DNA from: Pseudomonadaceae bacterium
Lineage (GTDB): Bacteria; Pseudomonadota; Alphaproteobacteria; UBA2136; UBA6156
Assembly: GCA_024236095.1 (NCBI GenBank)
Contig: JACKLD010000013.1
Coordinates: 62,001 to 126,000 of the forward strand
Direction: 5' to 3'
DNA: 64,000 nucleotides
The notes beneath the pieces are model-generated. The model searched no databases and was not told the DNA's origin. It saw nothing but the letters and a program-made list of their open reading frames with translations. The position numbers and the translations under genes were made by a program. Shown piece after piece: positions 50,971 to 59,586 of the stretch; the stretch's first letter is position 1; each line of letters begins with the position of its first letter.

Positions 50971-51521
50971 TGGACAATCCCGCTACCTTTGCAGCCATAA
51001 AACTGGAAGGTTTGGAAAAGAACGCGCTGACATCCACGCTGGCCACCCTTCGTACCCCGGATTGGCAGCACCCTGATGACTATCACATCACGTTGGCATA
51101 CCTTGGCCACGCGATACCTGCGCAACAATCTTTGTTTCTTAAGGAATTGTGCAGTTGCCGCTTACCTCCGCCCGAGTTGACCATAGTAGGTGCCGGCGTG
51201 CTGAAGACAGACACAGAGTGTGTCGTTCATGCGGGCATTCAGCACGACCAAACCCTGATCAGAATTTGGCAGACGTGCCAGACGGCTCTTGTTGCCGCAG
51301 GTTTGCCCCGAAGTCGATTCCCTGTGTTTACACCTCATGTTACCCTGCTGCGTTTGCCACGTAATAGGGTGGATGAAGCTTGTGGTATTGCCAGATCAAT
51401 TCCGCCGCTTTTGCGACAATTTACTGCGGAATCAATTGCATTCTGTGAAAAGCGTCCGGCTGCCCAAGGCCCGCAATATCGTATGTTGGCGCAAATTGGT
51501 TTTGATAAGAACATCGCATGA
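50970..51521 (+). CDS. thpR: 2H phosphoesterase / RNA 2',3'-cyclic phosphodiesterase (ThpR-like)
   Basis: A 183-residue LigT-family protein. Two H-x-T-h motifs are visible, HITLAYLGH near residue 42 and HVTLLRLP near 127, forming the twin-His active site that opens 2',3'-cyclic phosphate RNA ends. It overlaps rbfA by one base and truB by four (ATGA), so it is translationally coupled to both, an unusual guest in this ribosome/tRNA-modification operon. Confidence 0.85.
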   Translation: MDNPATFAAIKLEGLEKNALTSTLATLRTPDWQHPDDYHITLAYLGHAIPAQQSLFLKELCSCRLPPPELTIVGAGVLKTDTECVVHAGIQHDQTLIRIWQTCQTALVAAGLPRSRFPVFTPHVTLLRLPRNRVDEACGIARSIPPLLRQFTAESIAFCEKRPAAQGPQYRMLAQIGFDKNIA

Positions 51522-52411
51522 TCATAAAATGCCCCCTCCACGGCTGGTTGATTGTCAACAAACCCGCAGGCCCCTCCAGCGCACAGGTGGTGGGGCGGGT
51601 GAAATACCTGCTGAAACCGCAAAAAATCGGCCACGGTGGTACGCTGGACCCCATGGCCACCGGCGTGCTGCCGCTGGCGCTGGGCGAGGCCACCAAAACC
51701 ATGCCGTTCATTCTGGACAGCGACAAGGAATATGATTTTACGCTGGTGTTCGGCACCCAAACCGCCACCGACGATGCGGCGGGCGAGGTGATGGCCACGC
51801 ACGCCCACCGCCCCACGCGGGAAGACATCGAGGCGGTTTTACCGCAATTCCGTGGCCTCATCAGCCAGCTTCCGCCCGCCGTCAGCGCCCTCAAGGTGAA
51901 CGGTGAGCGCGCTTACAAACTGGCCCGGGCCGGCGAGATTCCCGACCTCAAGCCCCGTCCGGTGACCGTACATCGGCTGGAATGCCATGGGCTGGAGGGC
52001 GCGACTGCCCGCTTGTCCGCCCATGTCAGCAAGGGTACTTACATCCGCAGCTTGGCGCGGGATATCGCCGCCGCCCTCGGCACGCTGGGTCACGTGGGCA
52101 CGTTGCACCGCACCCGCCACGGGCCGTTTACGCTGGCGCAGGCCGTCACGCCGGAAATGCTTGACAAATCGCTCCAATCGGGCGAAAAGCCGCCCATCCT
52201 TCCGTTGGATGTGGCGCTGCACGGTCTTGTGGCTCACCATGTGACAGCGGAGCAGGAACTGGCGCTCCGCCACGGCAAGCCGTTGCTTGCCACCGGCTGG
52301 GAGGCAGGACTTGCGCGGCTTTATGCCGCAGGGAGCGGGCAGTTGCTGGCCGTGGTGGACGTGGATGCCACCGGCGCCGCCACCGTCCGTCGCGGGTTCA
52401 ACCCCGTGTAA
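51518..52411 (+). CDS. truB: tRNA pseudouridine-55 synthase TruB
   Basis: A 297-residue enzyme making pseudouridine 55 in the T loop of tRNAs. Motifs are GWLIVNKPAGPSSAQVV, the catalytic Asp in GHGGTLDPMATGVLPL, GDTATDDAAGE-like QTATDDAAGEV, and VSKGTYIRSLARDIAAALG with a PUA-like C-terminus. It follows thpR with a four-base overlap and precedes rpsO by 33 bp. Confidence 0.96.
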   Translation: MIIKCPLHGWLIVNKPAGPSSAQVVGRVKYLLKPQKIGHGGTLDPMATGVLPLALGEATKTMPFILDSDKEYDFTLVFGTQTATDDAAGEVMATHAHRPTREDIEAVLPQFRGLISQLPPAVSALKVNGERAYKLARAGEIPDLKPRPVTVHRLECHGLEGATARLSAHVSKGTYIRSLARDIAAALGTLGHVGTLHRTRHGPFTLAQAVTPEMLDKSLQSGEKPPILPLDVALHGLVAHHVTAEQELALRHGKPLLATGWEAGLARLYAAGSGQLLAVVDVDATGAATVRRGFNPV

Positions 52412-52444
52412 ACCGATGAAAAGACCCGAACGAAAGCCAAACCC

Positions 52445-52714
52445 ATGACCATTACCGACAAGCGCAAGGCGGAACTTGTGAAGCAGTACGCCACCAAGGA
52501 AGGCGATACCGGCAGCCCCGAAGTACAGGTGGCCATCCTTTCCGAGCGCATCAAAAACCTCACCGAGCACTTCAAGGTGCACAAACAAGACAAACACGGC
52601 AAACGCGGCCTGATGCGCTTGGTGCGCACCCGTCGCGGCCTGTTGGACTACCTGCGTGCCGGTAGCGAAGAGCGTTACAAGGGGCTGATTGAAAGCCTCG
52701 GCCTGCGTAAATAA
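52445..52714 (+). CDS. rpsO: 30S ribosomal protein S15
   Basis: An 89-residue S15, full length, with EGDTGSPEVQVAILSERIKN and HGKRGLMRLVRTRRGLLDYL typical of the family. The truB-rpsO pair is conserved in bacteria. pnp, its usual neighbour, is 9.5 kb away on the opposite strand. A terminator follows. Confidence 0.98.
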   Translation: MTITDKRKAELVKQYATKEGDTGSPEVQVAILSERIKNLTEHFKVHKQDKHGKRGLMRLVRTRRGLLDYLRAGSEERYKGLIESLGLRK

Positions 52715-52725
52715 ACGGTGGCCCC

Positions 52726-52754
52726 AAAAAACCAGCCCGTAGGGCTGGTTTTTT
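52726..52754 (+). terminator. Terminator of the rbfA-rpsO operon
   Basis: A 13-bp stem AAAAAACCAGCCC / GGGCTGGTTTTTT with a GTA loop and T-run lies 12 bp after the rpsO stop. Confidence 0.92.
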
Positions 52755-52764
52755 GATTGGCCGC

Positions 52765-52791
52765 GTTCATCCCCACGCAGGCGGGGTCCAG
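52765..52791. repeat. Palindromic repeat, GCAG-loop variant
   Basis: GTTCATCCCCACGCAGGCGG and the following bases form CCCCAC / GCGGGG around GCAG with one A-C mismatch. The loop matches the copy inside hemH. Confidence 0.55.
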
Positions 52792-52805
52792 CCTCTGGAA
52801 TAGGT

Positions 52806-53222
52806 TTAAAAACTTCCTTGATTGTTGATATCGAAGTTATTTTTGCCTTGCGGCGACCCGCCGGCCCCGTCACAGCCCGGCCCGTAAAAGCCCCGGTTGT
52901 CAGTGCCGGTAATTCCCGCTCCTTTCAGAACTCCCGCCACACCATCCAGACTGCCTTCAATCAACGCGGGAAGTTGTGTTACCAACGCTCCTGCCGCGAT
53001 GATCAGGATACCGGAACCCGTGTTTCCTTGGATCATTTGTAAAAGCCCAAACAAGGCAGCAGCAAAACCCACCAGCAAGCCGATATTTCCACCCACCAGA
53101 AGCTTGACGTCACAATAGATCTGCCGCGTCAAATTCAGCCCGTCCACCCCCGTCGCCGCATCGGCCGCCAGTGCGGGCAATGCTAGCAAGGCCAAAACCG
53201 CCGCGGTCAAAAGATATCGCAT
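52806..53222 (-). CDS. Small exported membrane protein, TrbC/VirB2-pilin-like
   Basis: A 138-residue protein with a signal peptide (residues 1-19, ending ALA), one Cys (QIYCDVKLL), two hydrophobic helices (GGNIGLLVGFAAALFGLLQM and GILIIAAGALVTQLPALI) and a Gly/Asn-rich C-terminus. The two-helix, signal-peptide layout is that of VirB2/TrbC pilins of type IV secretion systems, but no other secretion gene is in the window. Alternative: an unrelated small membrane protein. Confidence 0.4.
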   Translation of the reverse strand: MRYLLTAAVLALLALPALAADAATGVDGLNLTRQIYCDVKLLVGGNIGLLVGFAAALFGLLQMIQGNTGSGILIIAAGALVTQLPALIEGSLDGVAGVLKGAGITGTDNRGFYGPGCDGAGGSPQGKNNFDINNQGSF

Positions 53223-53298
53223 ACCGACAATATGGGCACCATCTTGCCTCAGCGCCAGCCCTTCAGGGTATTCGGAAGGTCCCCCTGTGGGTAAAGCG

Positions 53299-54318
53299 TT
53301 ACGCGGGCACGCCCTTGCTGGTAGAATACTGCACCTTGAATTTCTTTTCAGGGTTGATGAGTGCTTGTACCTGCTTGGCCGCCACCGCTGCCTCGGCAAA
53401 GCCGGTGAGGATAAGGCTCACCTTGCCCGCATAGCCTGCAATGTCGCCGATGGCCAGAATGCCTTGTTGGCTGGTCTGCATGGTGGGGCGGTGAACCGCC
53501 AGTTGGCCGCGCTCCACGCCGTCGCCCTCGCTGGAAAGCCCCCATTTGGCAAACGGCCCCGGGTTGGGCGCCAGCCCGAAGCAACACACCACATGGCTGG
53601 CGGAAAGCACCTTTTCCGTGCCGTCCATGTCGGCAACCACCACCTCGCGCAGGGCGTCGTCGCCGTGCAGGGCCTTCAGTTGGTAGGGTGTGTGGATGGT
53701 AATCTTGCCACTCTCGGCCAGCTCCATCATCTGCCGCACGGTTTCTTCCGCTGCGCGGAAGTCGGGCCGCCGGTGCACCACATGCACGTGGGCGCAAGTC
53801 TCGGCCAGTTCCACCGCCCAATCCACCGCGCTGTCGCCGCCACCGGCAATCACCACGGTTTTTCCTTCCAATGCCGCCTTGTTGCGGATAGCGTAGACCA
53901 CGTTTTTGTTTTGTTCAAAACGTTCCAAATTCTCCACCCCCACCGGCTTGCGCGGCACGAACATACCGCCGCCGCCCGCGATAACCACCACCTTGGCATG
54001 GATGCTGTGGCTGGCGGTTTTCAATGTAAAGGCGCCGGGTGTGCCTTCCAGACCGTCCACCGGCTCACCCAGCAGGTAGGTGGGCGCAAACGGTGCGGCC
54101 TGCTGCTCCAGGTTTTTCACCAGGTCGCCCGCCAATACCTTGGGGTGGCCGGGAATATCGTAAATCGGCTTTTCCGGATACAGCGCCGCCAGCTGGCCGC
54201 CAAGGTGGGGCAGGGCGTCCAGCACCGCCGCCTTGTAGCCCAAAAACCCGCATTCAAAGACCATGAACAGGCCGCTGGGCCCGGCGCCGATAATGGCGAC
54301 ATCCGTCGTGTAATCCAT
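53299..54318 (-). CDS. Ferredoxin--NADP+ reductase, thioredoxin-reductase-like type
   Basis: A 339-residue FAD/NAD(P)-binding flavoprotein. The N-terminal FAD motif is VAIIGAGPSGLFMVFECG, the NADPH motif is VVIAGGGDSAVDWAVELAE with HRRPDFRA downstream, and GILAIGDIAGYAGKVSLILTGFAEA closes the FAD site. The redox CxxC of thioredoxin reductase is absent, which defines the FNR type. It exchanges electrons between NADPH and ferredoxin or flavodoxin and may feed Fe-S assembly. Confidence 0.9.
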   Translation of the reverse strand: MDYTTDVAIIGAGPSGLFMVFECGFLGYKAAVLDALPHLGGQLAALYPEKPIYDIPGHPKVLAGDLVKNLEQQAAPFAPTYLLGEPVDGLEGTPGAFTLKTASHSIHAKVVVIAGGGGMFVPRKPVGVENLERFEQNKNVVYAIRNKAALEGKTVVIAGGGDSAVDWAVELAETCAHVHVVHRRPDFRAAEETVRQMMELAESGKITIHTPYQLKALHGDDALREVVVADMDGTEKVLSASHVVCCFGLAPNPGPFAKWGLSSEGDGVERGQLAVHRPTMQTSQQGILAIGDIAGYAGKVSLILTGFAEAAVAAKQVQALINPEKKFKVQYSTSKGVPA

Positions 54319-54324
54319 GGGCGC

Positions 54325-54353
54325 ACCCTAATGACTTGGGCGCCACAATTCAA
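54325..54353 (-). promoter_or_regulatory. Promoter of the FNR gene; predicts a leaderless mRNA
   Basis: On the minus strand TTGAAT (54353-54348), a 17-nt spacer and TAGGGT (54330-54325) are followed by GCGCCC and the ATG at 54318. Confidence 0.55.
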
Positions 54354-54414
54354 CCTTATTTACGTAAGCGGAACTGGCCCTTGCCCGGCGCACCCGCTAG
54401 CATAGCCAAAAAAC

Positions 54415-56145
54415 ATGGATATCACCGCGCTACCCTTTGCCGTGCTGGCCTACCTGCTGGGCATGGTGCTGTTGTGGCATACGGCGGGCAAATACCTCAC
54501 CCAGTTGACCCAGCCGGCAGGCACGCTCATCACCTTGCCCGCCAGCTTGCTTTCCGGCTTCGGCATGTGGTTGCTGGTGTGGCTGCTGGTGGTGCCGCTG
54601 GGCGGTGGCGATACCATCGTGGCATTGGCGCTGTTCTTCCTGCTGGCCATGGCCGTTGCCGCGCAGTCGCTGCGCGATTGGGCCCGCGACAAATCACCCG
54701 AACATCACGCCTTTACCTTATTGGCGATGCAAGGGTTGTTGTTGTTGCCGTGGGCCTGGCATGTGGCCATCTCTCCGGCCGTCGAGCCCGCCTTGTTGGA
54801 GGTCCTTCACCATGCCGTCCAAGCCCCCTCGTCGTTGCCACCCGCTTGGCAGGTGTTGCTGCTGCCGGCGGGCGTGCCGTTCAGTCCGTTGCCGCCACTG
54901 GCGGCGTGGGGGCTTTATGCATTGATGATTCCGCTGCTGGCGGCGTTGTTGGTGCAGGCGGCGGGGGTGCGCATCCGTTACAGCAATATCCTGTGGGTTG
55001 CCGCGCCAAGCCTGTTGGCGGCGCTGGTTTTGGCGATGGCGCTGGGGGCGCTGCCGCTGGCCTCCGCCCCCGTCCTGCTGGCTCCCGTGCTGCTGTTGGC
55101 GGCCAGTCTGCCATTGTTGCGCCACGAGGCGCCACCCCCCGCCATCGCACTGTTGCCGCAGGCATTGATGCTGTCGGTGCTGACGTTGTTGCACCCGTTC
55201 GGCCTGTGGCTGGCGTTGGCCGTGGCCGCCACCTATGTGTTGCGGGGCATGGCACTGTTCGGCCAACCTGCAAGGGTTATCGGCGGCGCCAGCCTGCTGG
55301 CCTGCGTGCCATTGTTGGCGACGGCCCTATGGCAAATCACCCTTCCTGTGCCGGTGTGCCTTGCGCCGTTGGTTGCCATGCCGTTTTGTCTGTCAGCGCT
55401 GTGGGACGGCGTGGTGTCAAACCTGCTGCAATGGCAACAACTGGCGCTGGTCTGTCTGGCGGTGTGGAGCACCGCGCTGGGCCTTGGCTGCCTGCGCTTC
55501 GGCAAGGCCGGTGCCTTGGTGGTAGTGGCGCCGTGGCTGGGGGTGGCGGCGGGTATTCTTGTCGTCTCCCCAACAGCCGACAGTGCCATGGCCCTTTTGC
55601 ACCTTGGCAGCGGGGTGCTGATGGTGCCCTGCATTGTTTGGTTGATGCACCGGTACCAGCGCGGTAGGCTCAAAAACATGGCATTCCGTTACCCGTGGCG
55701 CATGGGGGCGTTGGTGGCGGTGCCGTTGGTTGCCGTCATCATTGCCACCGCCCCGCAGCTTGCGCCGCCGCCCAACCTGATGGCCACCCACGCCGCCATG
55801 GTGTCGGCCGATATCCGGTACAAGGCGCTGGCACCACAGATGCGCGCACTGGCCACCATCGGTGTGCCCATCGCGCTGTCGCAGGCGCTGGGCTATCACC
55901 TGAATGACGCCCCCGCCGTAATTCCGCTGAGCGAAGAGCCTCCCGATGCGGCCAGCTTGATGGCGCTTCTCACCCACACCAACCACAACTGGGCGCTGCT
56001 CGGCCCGGGCATCGCGCTCAAGGTGTTTGCCCTGCCACCGCCGCTGGACGCCACCGTACTGGTGGAACGGCAAGATGACGCCTTGCTTATCCGCGCGGTG
56101 TTCCCGCTGCCGGTGGGGCTGGCGCACGGGGGGGAAACCCGCTAA
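54415..56145 (+). CDS. Polytopic membrane protein, unknown function
   Basis: A 576-residue inner-membrane protein with roughly 12-14 hydrophobic helices across residues 1-450 (for example FGMWLLVWLLVVPLGG, VALALFFLLAMAVAA and GIALKVFALPPPLDAT), then a ~120-residue soluble C-terminal region. Leu/Ala/Val content is very high. The helix-plus-soluble-tail layout recalls glycosyltransferase-C or transporter-like proteins, but no catalytic motif can be named. It precedes a small lipoprotein gene by ten bases. Confidence 0.7.
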   Translation: MDITALPFAVLAYLLGMVLLWHTAGKYLTQLTQPAGTLITLPASLLSGFGMWLLVWLLVVPLGGGDTIVALALFFLLAMAVAAQSLRDWARDKSPEHHAFTLLAMQGLLLLPWAWHVAISPAVEPALLEVLHHAVQAPSSLPPAWQVLLLPAGVPFSPLPPLAAWGLYALMIPLLAALLVQAAGVRIRYSNILWVAAPSLLAALVLAMALGALPLASAPVLLAPVLLLAASLPLLRHEAPPPAIALLPQALMLSVLTLLHPFGLWLALAVAATYVLRGMALFGQPARVIGGASLLACVPLLATALWQITLPVPVCLAPLVAMPFCLSALWDGVVSNLLQWQQLALVCLAVWSTALGLGCLRFGKAGALVVVAPWLGVAAGILVVSPTADSAMALLHLGSGVLMVPCIVWLMHRYQRGRLKNMAFRYPWRMGALVAVPLVAVIIATAPQLAPPPNLMATHAAMVSADIRYKALAPQMRALATIGVPIALSQALGYHLNDAPAVIPLSEEPPDAASLMALLTHTNHNWALLGPGIALKVFALPPPLDATVLVERQDDALLIRAVFPLPVGLAHGGETR

Positions 56146-56155
56146 CATGCCGCCC

Positions 56156-56278
56156 ATGAAGACCTTCTTGCTCCCCTTGGCCCTTGGCCTGTTTGCCGCC
56201 CTTATCCTTACCGCCTGCGGCCAGCGCGTGGCCCCCAAACCTCCGGCAGATCATGTGGTGGATACGCGGGCGTATTAG
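56156..56278 (+). CDS. Small lipoprotein, possibly LptM-like
   Basis: A 40-residue lipoprotein precursor. The hydrophobic leader ends in the lipobox LTAC, and the mature part is only CGQRVAPKPPADHVVDTRAY. The CGQ plus Pro-rich start resembles LptM (YifL), a tiny lipoprotein that helps LptDE assembly in E. coli; lysA, the common neighbour, is not here. The ATG at 56156 or 56147 could be used. Confidence 0.5.
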   Translation: MKTFLLPLALGLFAALILTACGQRVAPKPPADHVVDTRAY

Positions 56279-56347
56279 GCGGTTTTACAAAAGGACAGGG
56301 CAGGCCCCCCTCGGAAGGGGCAATGAAAGCGGAGGCCAAACCACCCA

Positions 56348-56545
56348 CCGTCATTGCGAGGAGCACGCGCCCCCTCAGCAGCAGGGGTCTCCATCGTTTC
56401 CCGCGCGCGGACGCGGCAATCCGTTGCACATGCGGCAAGAAGACTCGCGCCGTTTGTAAGGCCCGCATGGATTGCTTCGTTGGGCGGCAAGAAACCACGG
56501 CGTCATTCGCACGGGCCGTGGGCCGCCCGTCCTCGCAATGACGGG
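56348..56545. mobile_element. MITE-like element with 14-bp terminal inverted repeats
   Basis: The 198-bp element begins CCGTCATTGCGAGG and ends CCTCGCAATGACGG, a perfect 14-bp inverted repeat. It contains internal GGCAATCC and GGATTGC blocks and no credible gene. Such GTCATTGCGAGG-ended elements are dispersed in many proteobacteria. It fills the gene-free gap between the lipoprotein and the 140-residue gene; its left end is duplicated at 1701-1726. Confidence 0.75.
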
Positions 56546-56604
56546 GGGTGTTTATATTTGGGTGGGCGTGTCAGAGCGGCTTCAGGGACTATTCATAAAC
56601 CCCC

Positions 56605-57027
56605 ATGATTCCATACCCGCAAACCTATCAACTCACGCCGTCCGACATGCGCATCTGGCATGCCTGTCTGGCAGCGGCCCAAACCCAATTGGTCATCGGC
56701 AAGCAAACCTTTCTGTTTGTCACCCCGGAACAGTTTGCATCTGTCCGTAAAGCCTTTGACGCCGAGCCGCTGCGCCACGGCCATTGGCGCAGCAGGGCAG
56801 GCGGCGTGCATATCCACGCGGTGGATGAAGGCGATGTCATCAATGTCCACCTTGATGGCTCGCACCCCTATGCAGGCCCGTGGGCCATGCTGAAACACCT
56901 CTATATCGATGTCATCGGCACGGCGATACCTACATTGTGGCACTTCGGGAGGCTGGCCTTGCGCCCCTGCCACGAAGATTTAGCGGCTGCTACCGCACCT
57001 TCCGCTCGGCCGTTCCCGGGATATTGA
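56605..57027 (+). CDS. Hypothetical protein, 140 aa
   Basis: Unrecognised. The N-terminal part has aromatic-rich strand-like segments (TFLFVTPEQFASVRK) and a central HWRSRAGGVHIHAVDEGDVIN block with several His and acidic residues that could bind metal. No signal peptide is seen. The 3' end overlaps the convergent rpoN gene by 38 bases. It is probably a real gene, but the evidence is modest. Confidence 0.45.
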   Translation: MIPYPQTYQLTPSDMRIWHACLAAAQTQLVIGKQTFLFVTPEQFASVRKAFDAEPLRHGHWRSRAGGVHIHAVDEGDVINVHLDGSHPYAGPWAMLKHLYIDVIGTAIPTLWHFGRLALRPCHEDLAAATAPSARPFPGY

Positions 57028-58393
57028 GAATCCCGCGGTATTTGGCGACGGTGCGGCGGGCTACGTCGACGCCTTCGCCTTTCAGCAGTGTCACCAGTTT
57101 TTCATCCGAGAGGGGTTTTTTCGGGTCTTCTTCCTTCACAAACCGCTGAATCATCGCCTGCACGCTACTGCTGGCCACCGCCACGCTGCCACCGGTGCTG
57201 GCCACCCCGCTGGCGAAGAAGCTTTTGAACTCGAACACCCCGCGTGGCGTTTGCATGTATTTGCCGGTGGTGACGCGGCTCACCGTGCTTTCATGTACCC
57301 CTACCTGCTCGGCAATCTGCCGCAACGTCAGCGGCACCATGAACTCGGCCCCCGCTTCAAAAAAGCCGCCTTGCGCCGCCACAATCGCGCGGGCCACCTT
57401 CACGATGGTGCGGGCGCGCTGCTCCAGTGCCATCACCAGCCATTTGGCGCGACCAAAACGCTCTTGCATGTAGCTGCGGGCCTGCTCGCCCGCCTTGCCG
57501 CCGCCGGCGGGCACCCGCTGTGGTGCGTTGGCCAGCACCTTGGGGAAGGCCAGCCCGTTCAGCTCCACCGTCCAGCCGCCCGCACCGTCGGGTTCGACAA
57601 TCACGTCGGGCACCACGGTATCCACCTGTGCCCAGCCGTAGCTGAGACCCGGCTTGGGGTTGCAGGAGCGGATGTCCAGCAACGCATCGCGGATGTCCTC
57701 CACCCCGCAGCGCGCCAGCTTGGCCAACGCTTCAAACTGCGCCCCCGCCACCTTGTCCAGATGGTTCAGGCATATTTCCGCCGCCGTGGTCAGGTTATCG
57801 GCGGCGTGCAGTTGCAGGCGCAAACACTCCGCCAAATCCCGCGCACCCACGCCCAACGGTTCCAGGCTTTGCAGAATGGCGCGGGCATCGTCCACCGCCT
57901 CGGCCTTCACCCCTAGCTTGGCAGCCGCCTCGGCCAAATCCACCCGCAAGTAACCTGCTTCGTCCAATGCATCAATCAGGTAATGGCCCACCAGCCGCAG
58001 CTTCGGGCTTTCCACAATCTGGTCGAACTGCGCGGTCAAGTGGTCTTGCAGCGTCGCCGCCTTGTGCGCGGTGGCTTCCCAGCCTGCTTGCCCGTCATCG
58101 TCGAAACTTCCGCCGCCGCCCAAACCCACCGGCCCGTCCAACCCCGCATCGCTGACGCTATCAAGGCTGGTGTCCCAATCGCCTTCTTGCGCGCCGTCGG
58201 CGGCCACGTCCATCCAGTCACCATCGGGAAGCTCGCTGCCTTCCTGCTCCAAGCATGGATTGTCCGACAACTCTTGCGACACTATCTGCTGGATATCCAG
58301 CGCGCTCATTTGCAGCAGCGCAATCGCCTCGCGCAGCTCGGCGGTCATCGCCAAATCCTGTTTCTGCTGGAGGTGAAGACCCACTTTGCTCAT
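56990..58393 (-). CDS. rpoN: RNA polymerase sigma-54 factor
   Basis: A 467-residue sigma-54. Region I is Gln-rich (LQQKQDLAMTAELREAIALL), region II is acidic, and the DNA-binding part contains the HTH and the RpoN box as ARRTVAKYR. The typical LKWFF-like STVSRVTTGKYMQTPRGVFE block precedes it. A TATTAT -10 lies six bases before the ATG. No enhancer-binding activator is in the window; hpf is downstream on the same strand but separated. Confidence 0.95.
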   Translation of the reverse strand: MSKVGLHLQQKQDLAMTAELREAIALLQMSALDIQQIVSQELSDNPCLEQEGSELPDGDWMDVAADGAQEGDWDTSLDSVSDAGLDGPVGLGGGGSFDDDGQAGWEATAHKAATLQDHLTAQFDQIVESPKLRLVGHYLIDALDEAGYLRVDLAEAAAKLGVKAEAVDDARAILQSLEPLGVGARDLAECLRLQLHAADNLTTAAEICLNHLDKVAGAQFEALAKLARCGVEDIRDALLDIRSCNPKPGLSYGWAQVDTVVPDVIVEPDGAGGWTVELNGLAFPKVLANAPQRVPAGGGKAGEQARSYMQERFGRAKWLVMALEQRARTIVKVARAIVAAQGGFFEAGAEFMVPLTLRQIAEQVGVHESTVSRVTTGKYMQTPRGVFEFKSFFASGVASTGGSVAVASSSVQAMIQRFVKEEDPKKPLSDEKLVTLLKGEGVDVARRTVAKYRGILNIPGTAERKVR

Positions 58394-58399
58394 GCAAGG

Positions 58400-58405
58400 A
58401 TAATA
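58400..58405 (-). promoter_or_regulatory. Putative -10 box of rpoN
   Basis: On the minus strand TATTAT (58405-58400) is followed by CCTTGC and the rpoN ATG at 58393. The -35 is unclear. Confidence 0.45.
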
Positions 58406-58475
58406 CCAAACATGGCCGGCAAAAGCGCCTGCCCTGTGCGGTTAGATGGCGCGGGGGGCGGCAGTCAGAGAAGAG

Positions 58476-59582
58476 TTACCCCGCTCCCGGCCCGCTATCC
58501 GCCGCCTTGGTTTGCACGTCAATCGGGTTGCGTTCCAGCTCGGCATAAATGGCCTTCACCTCGTCCAGCCCTTGGGGCCGCTCATGGAAGGGCAGGGGGT
58601 TGGGCACCTTGCCCACCCGCAGCAGGTTCAGCGCATTGCCGATTTGGCCCAGCACGCCCGTGCGCAGGGTTTTCAGCAGCATGAACGGCTCGTTGAGGAT
58701 GCCCCAGCGCGCCATGTCGCCCTTGAACACCATGGCGTGCCGTGCACCGGCATTGTCGGTGACGCCCGCCGCAATGGCGCCGCTGCGCAGTTTCAGAATG
58801 GCTTCCATCGGTGCCACACCCTTGGGGCAGGCATCAATGCACATGCTGCACCGCGTGCAGTCCCAGATGCCGTTCTTTTCCGAAAGCTCGCGCAACCGCT
58901 CTGTTTTGCTGCCCTCGCGTGGGTCGGCGACAAAACGGTAGGCCTTGGCCAGCGCGGCGGGGCCCAAAAAGTCGGGGTTTTCCACCATCGCCGTGCAGTC
59001 GCTGAGGCAACTGCCGCACATGATGCAGTTGCTCACCATGTTGACTTGGCTGAAACTGTCTTTGTCGACGTGCTTGGCTGCTTCGGCCCCGCTTTGCACC
59101 CACGGCACGATGGCTTTTACCTTGTTGTAGAAGGGGGTGATGTCCACCACCAAATCCTTCAACACCGGCTGGTTGCGCTGCGGGCCGACGGTGATGACGC
59201 CGTCCTTGGCCGGGGCGATGTTTTTGCCTGCGTTGCCGTAAAGCGCATCGGCCACCTTGGTTTTGCAGGCCAAGCGGCCCTTGCCGTTAATGACCATGCC
59301 GCAACTGCCGCAAATGCTGGCGCGGCAACTGCGGCGGAAGGTCAGCGTGCCGTCCAGCTCGCCTTTGATCCATTCCAGTGCCAGCAGCACGGTGGTCGAG
59401 GCGTCATACGGCACCTCGAATTCCTGCTCCTTCTGCACCAGTTTGCCACCCACCACGCTGCCCCGCAAAATGCGAAAGACGGCGGTTTGTTGCTTGGATT
59501 TGGTTGGTTTCGGCGCAGCCTTGTTCACCGTTTTGACGGGAGCCTTTGCCGCTTTGGCGGCGGGTTTCTTTTTGGGTGCCAT
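58476..59582 (-). CDS. sdhB: Succinate dehydrogenase iron-sulfur subunit, long non-classical form
   Basis: A 368-residue SdhB, about 100 residues longer than the usual 240-270. Residues 1-~34 are a Lys/Ala/Pro-rich extension. The [2Fe-2S] block is SCRASICGSCGMVINGKGRL, the [4Fe-4S] block NCIMCGSCLSDC, and the third-cluster block DCTRCSMCIDACPKG. The third block has an extra Cys where classical SdhB has a non-Cys residue, which predicts a second [4Fe-4S] in place of [3Fe-4S]. A ~100-residue C-terminal extension follows. It passes electrons from SdhA towards quinone. Confidence 0.9.
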   Translation of the reverse strand: MAPKKKPAAKAAKAPVKTVNKAAPKPTKSKQQTAVFRILRGSVVGGKLVQKEQEFEVPYDASTTVLLALEWIKGELDGTLTFRRSCRASICGSCGMVINGKGRLACKTKVADALYGNAGKNIAPAKDGVITVGPQRNQPVLKDLVVDITPFYNKVKAIVPWVQSGAEAAKHVDKDSFSQVNMVSNCIMCGSCLSDCTAMVENPDFLGPAALAKAYRFVADPREGSKTERLRELSEKNGIWDCTRCSMCIDACPKGVAPMEAILKLRSGAIAAGVTDNAGARHAMVFKGDMARWGILNEPFMLLKTLRTGVLGQIGNALNLLRVGKVPNPLPFHERPQGLDEVKAIYAELERNPIDVQTKAADSGPGAG

Positions 59583-59586
59583 GTTC

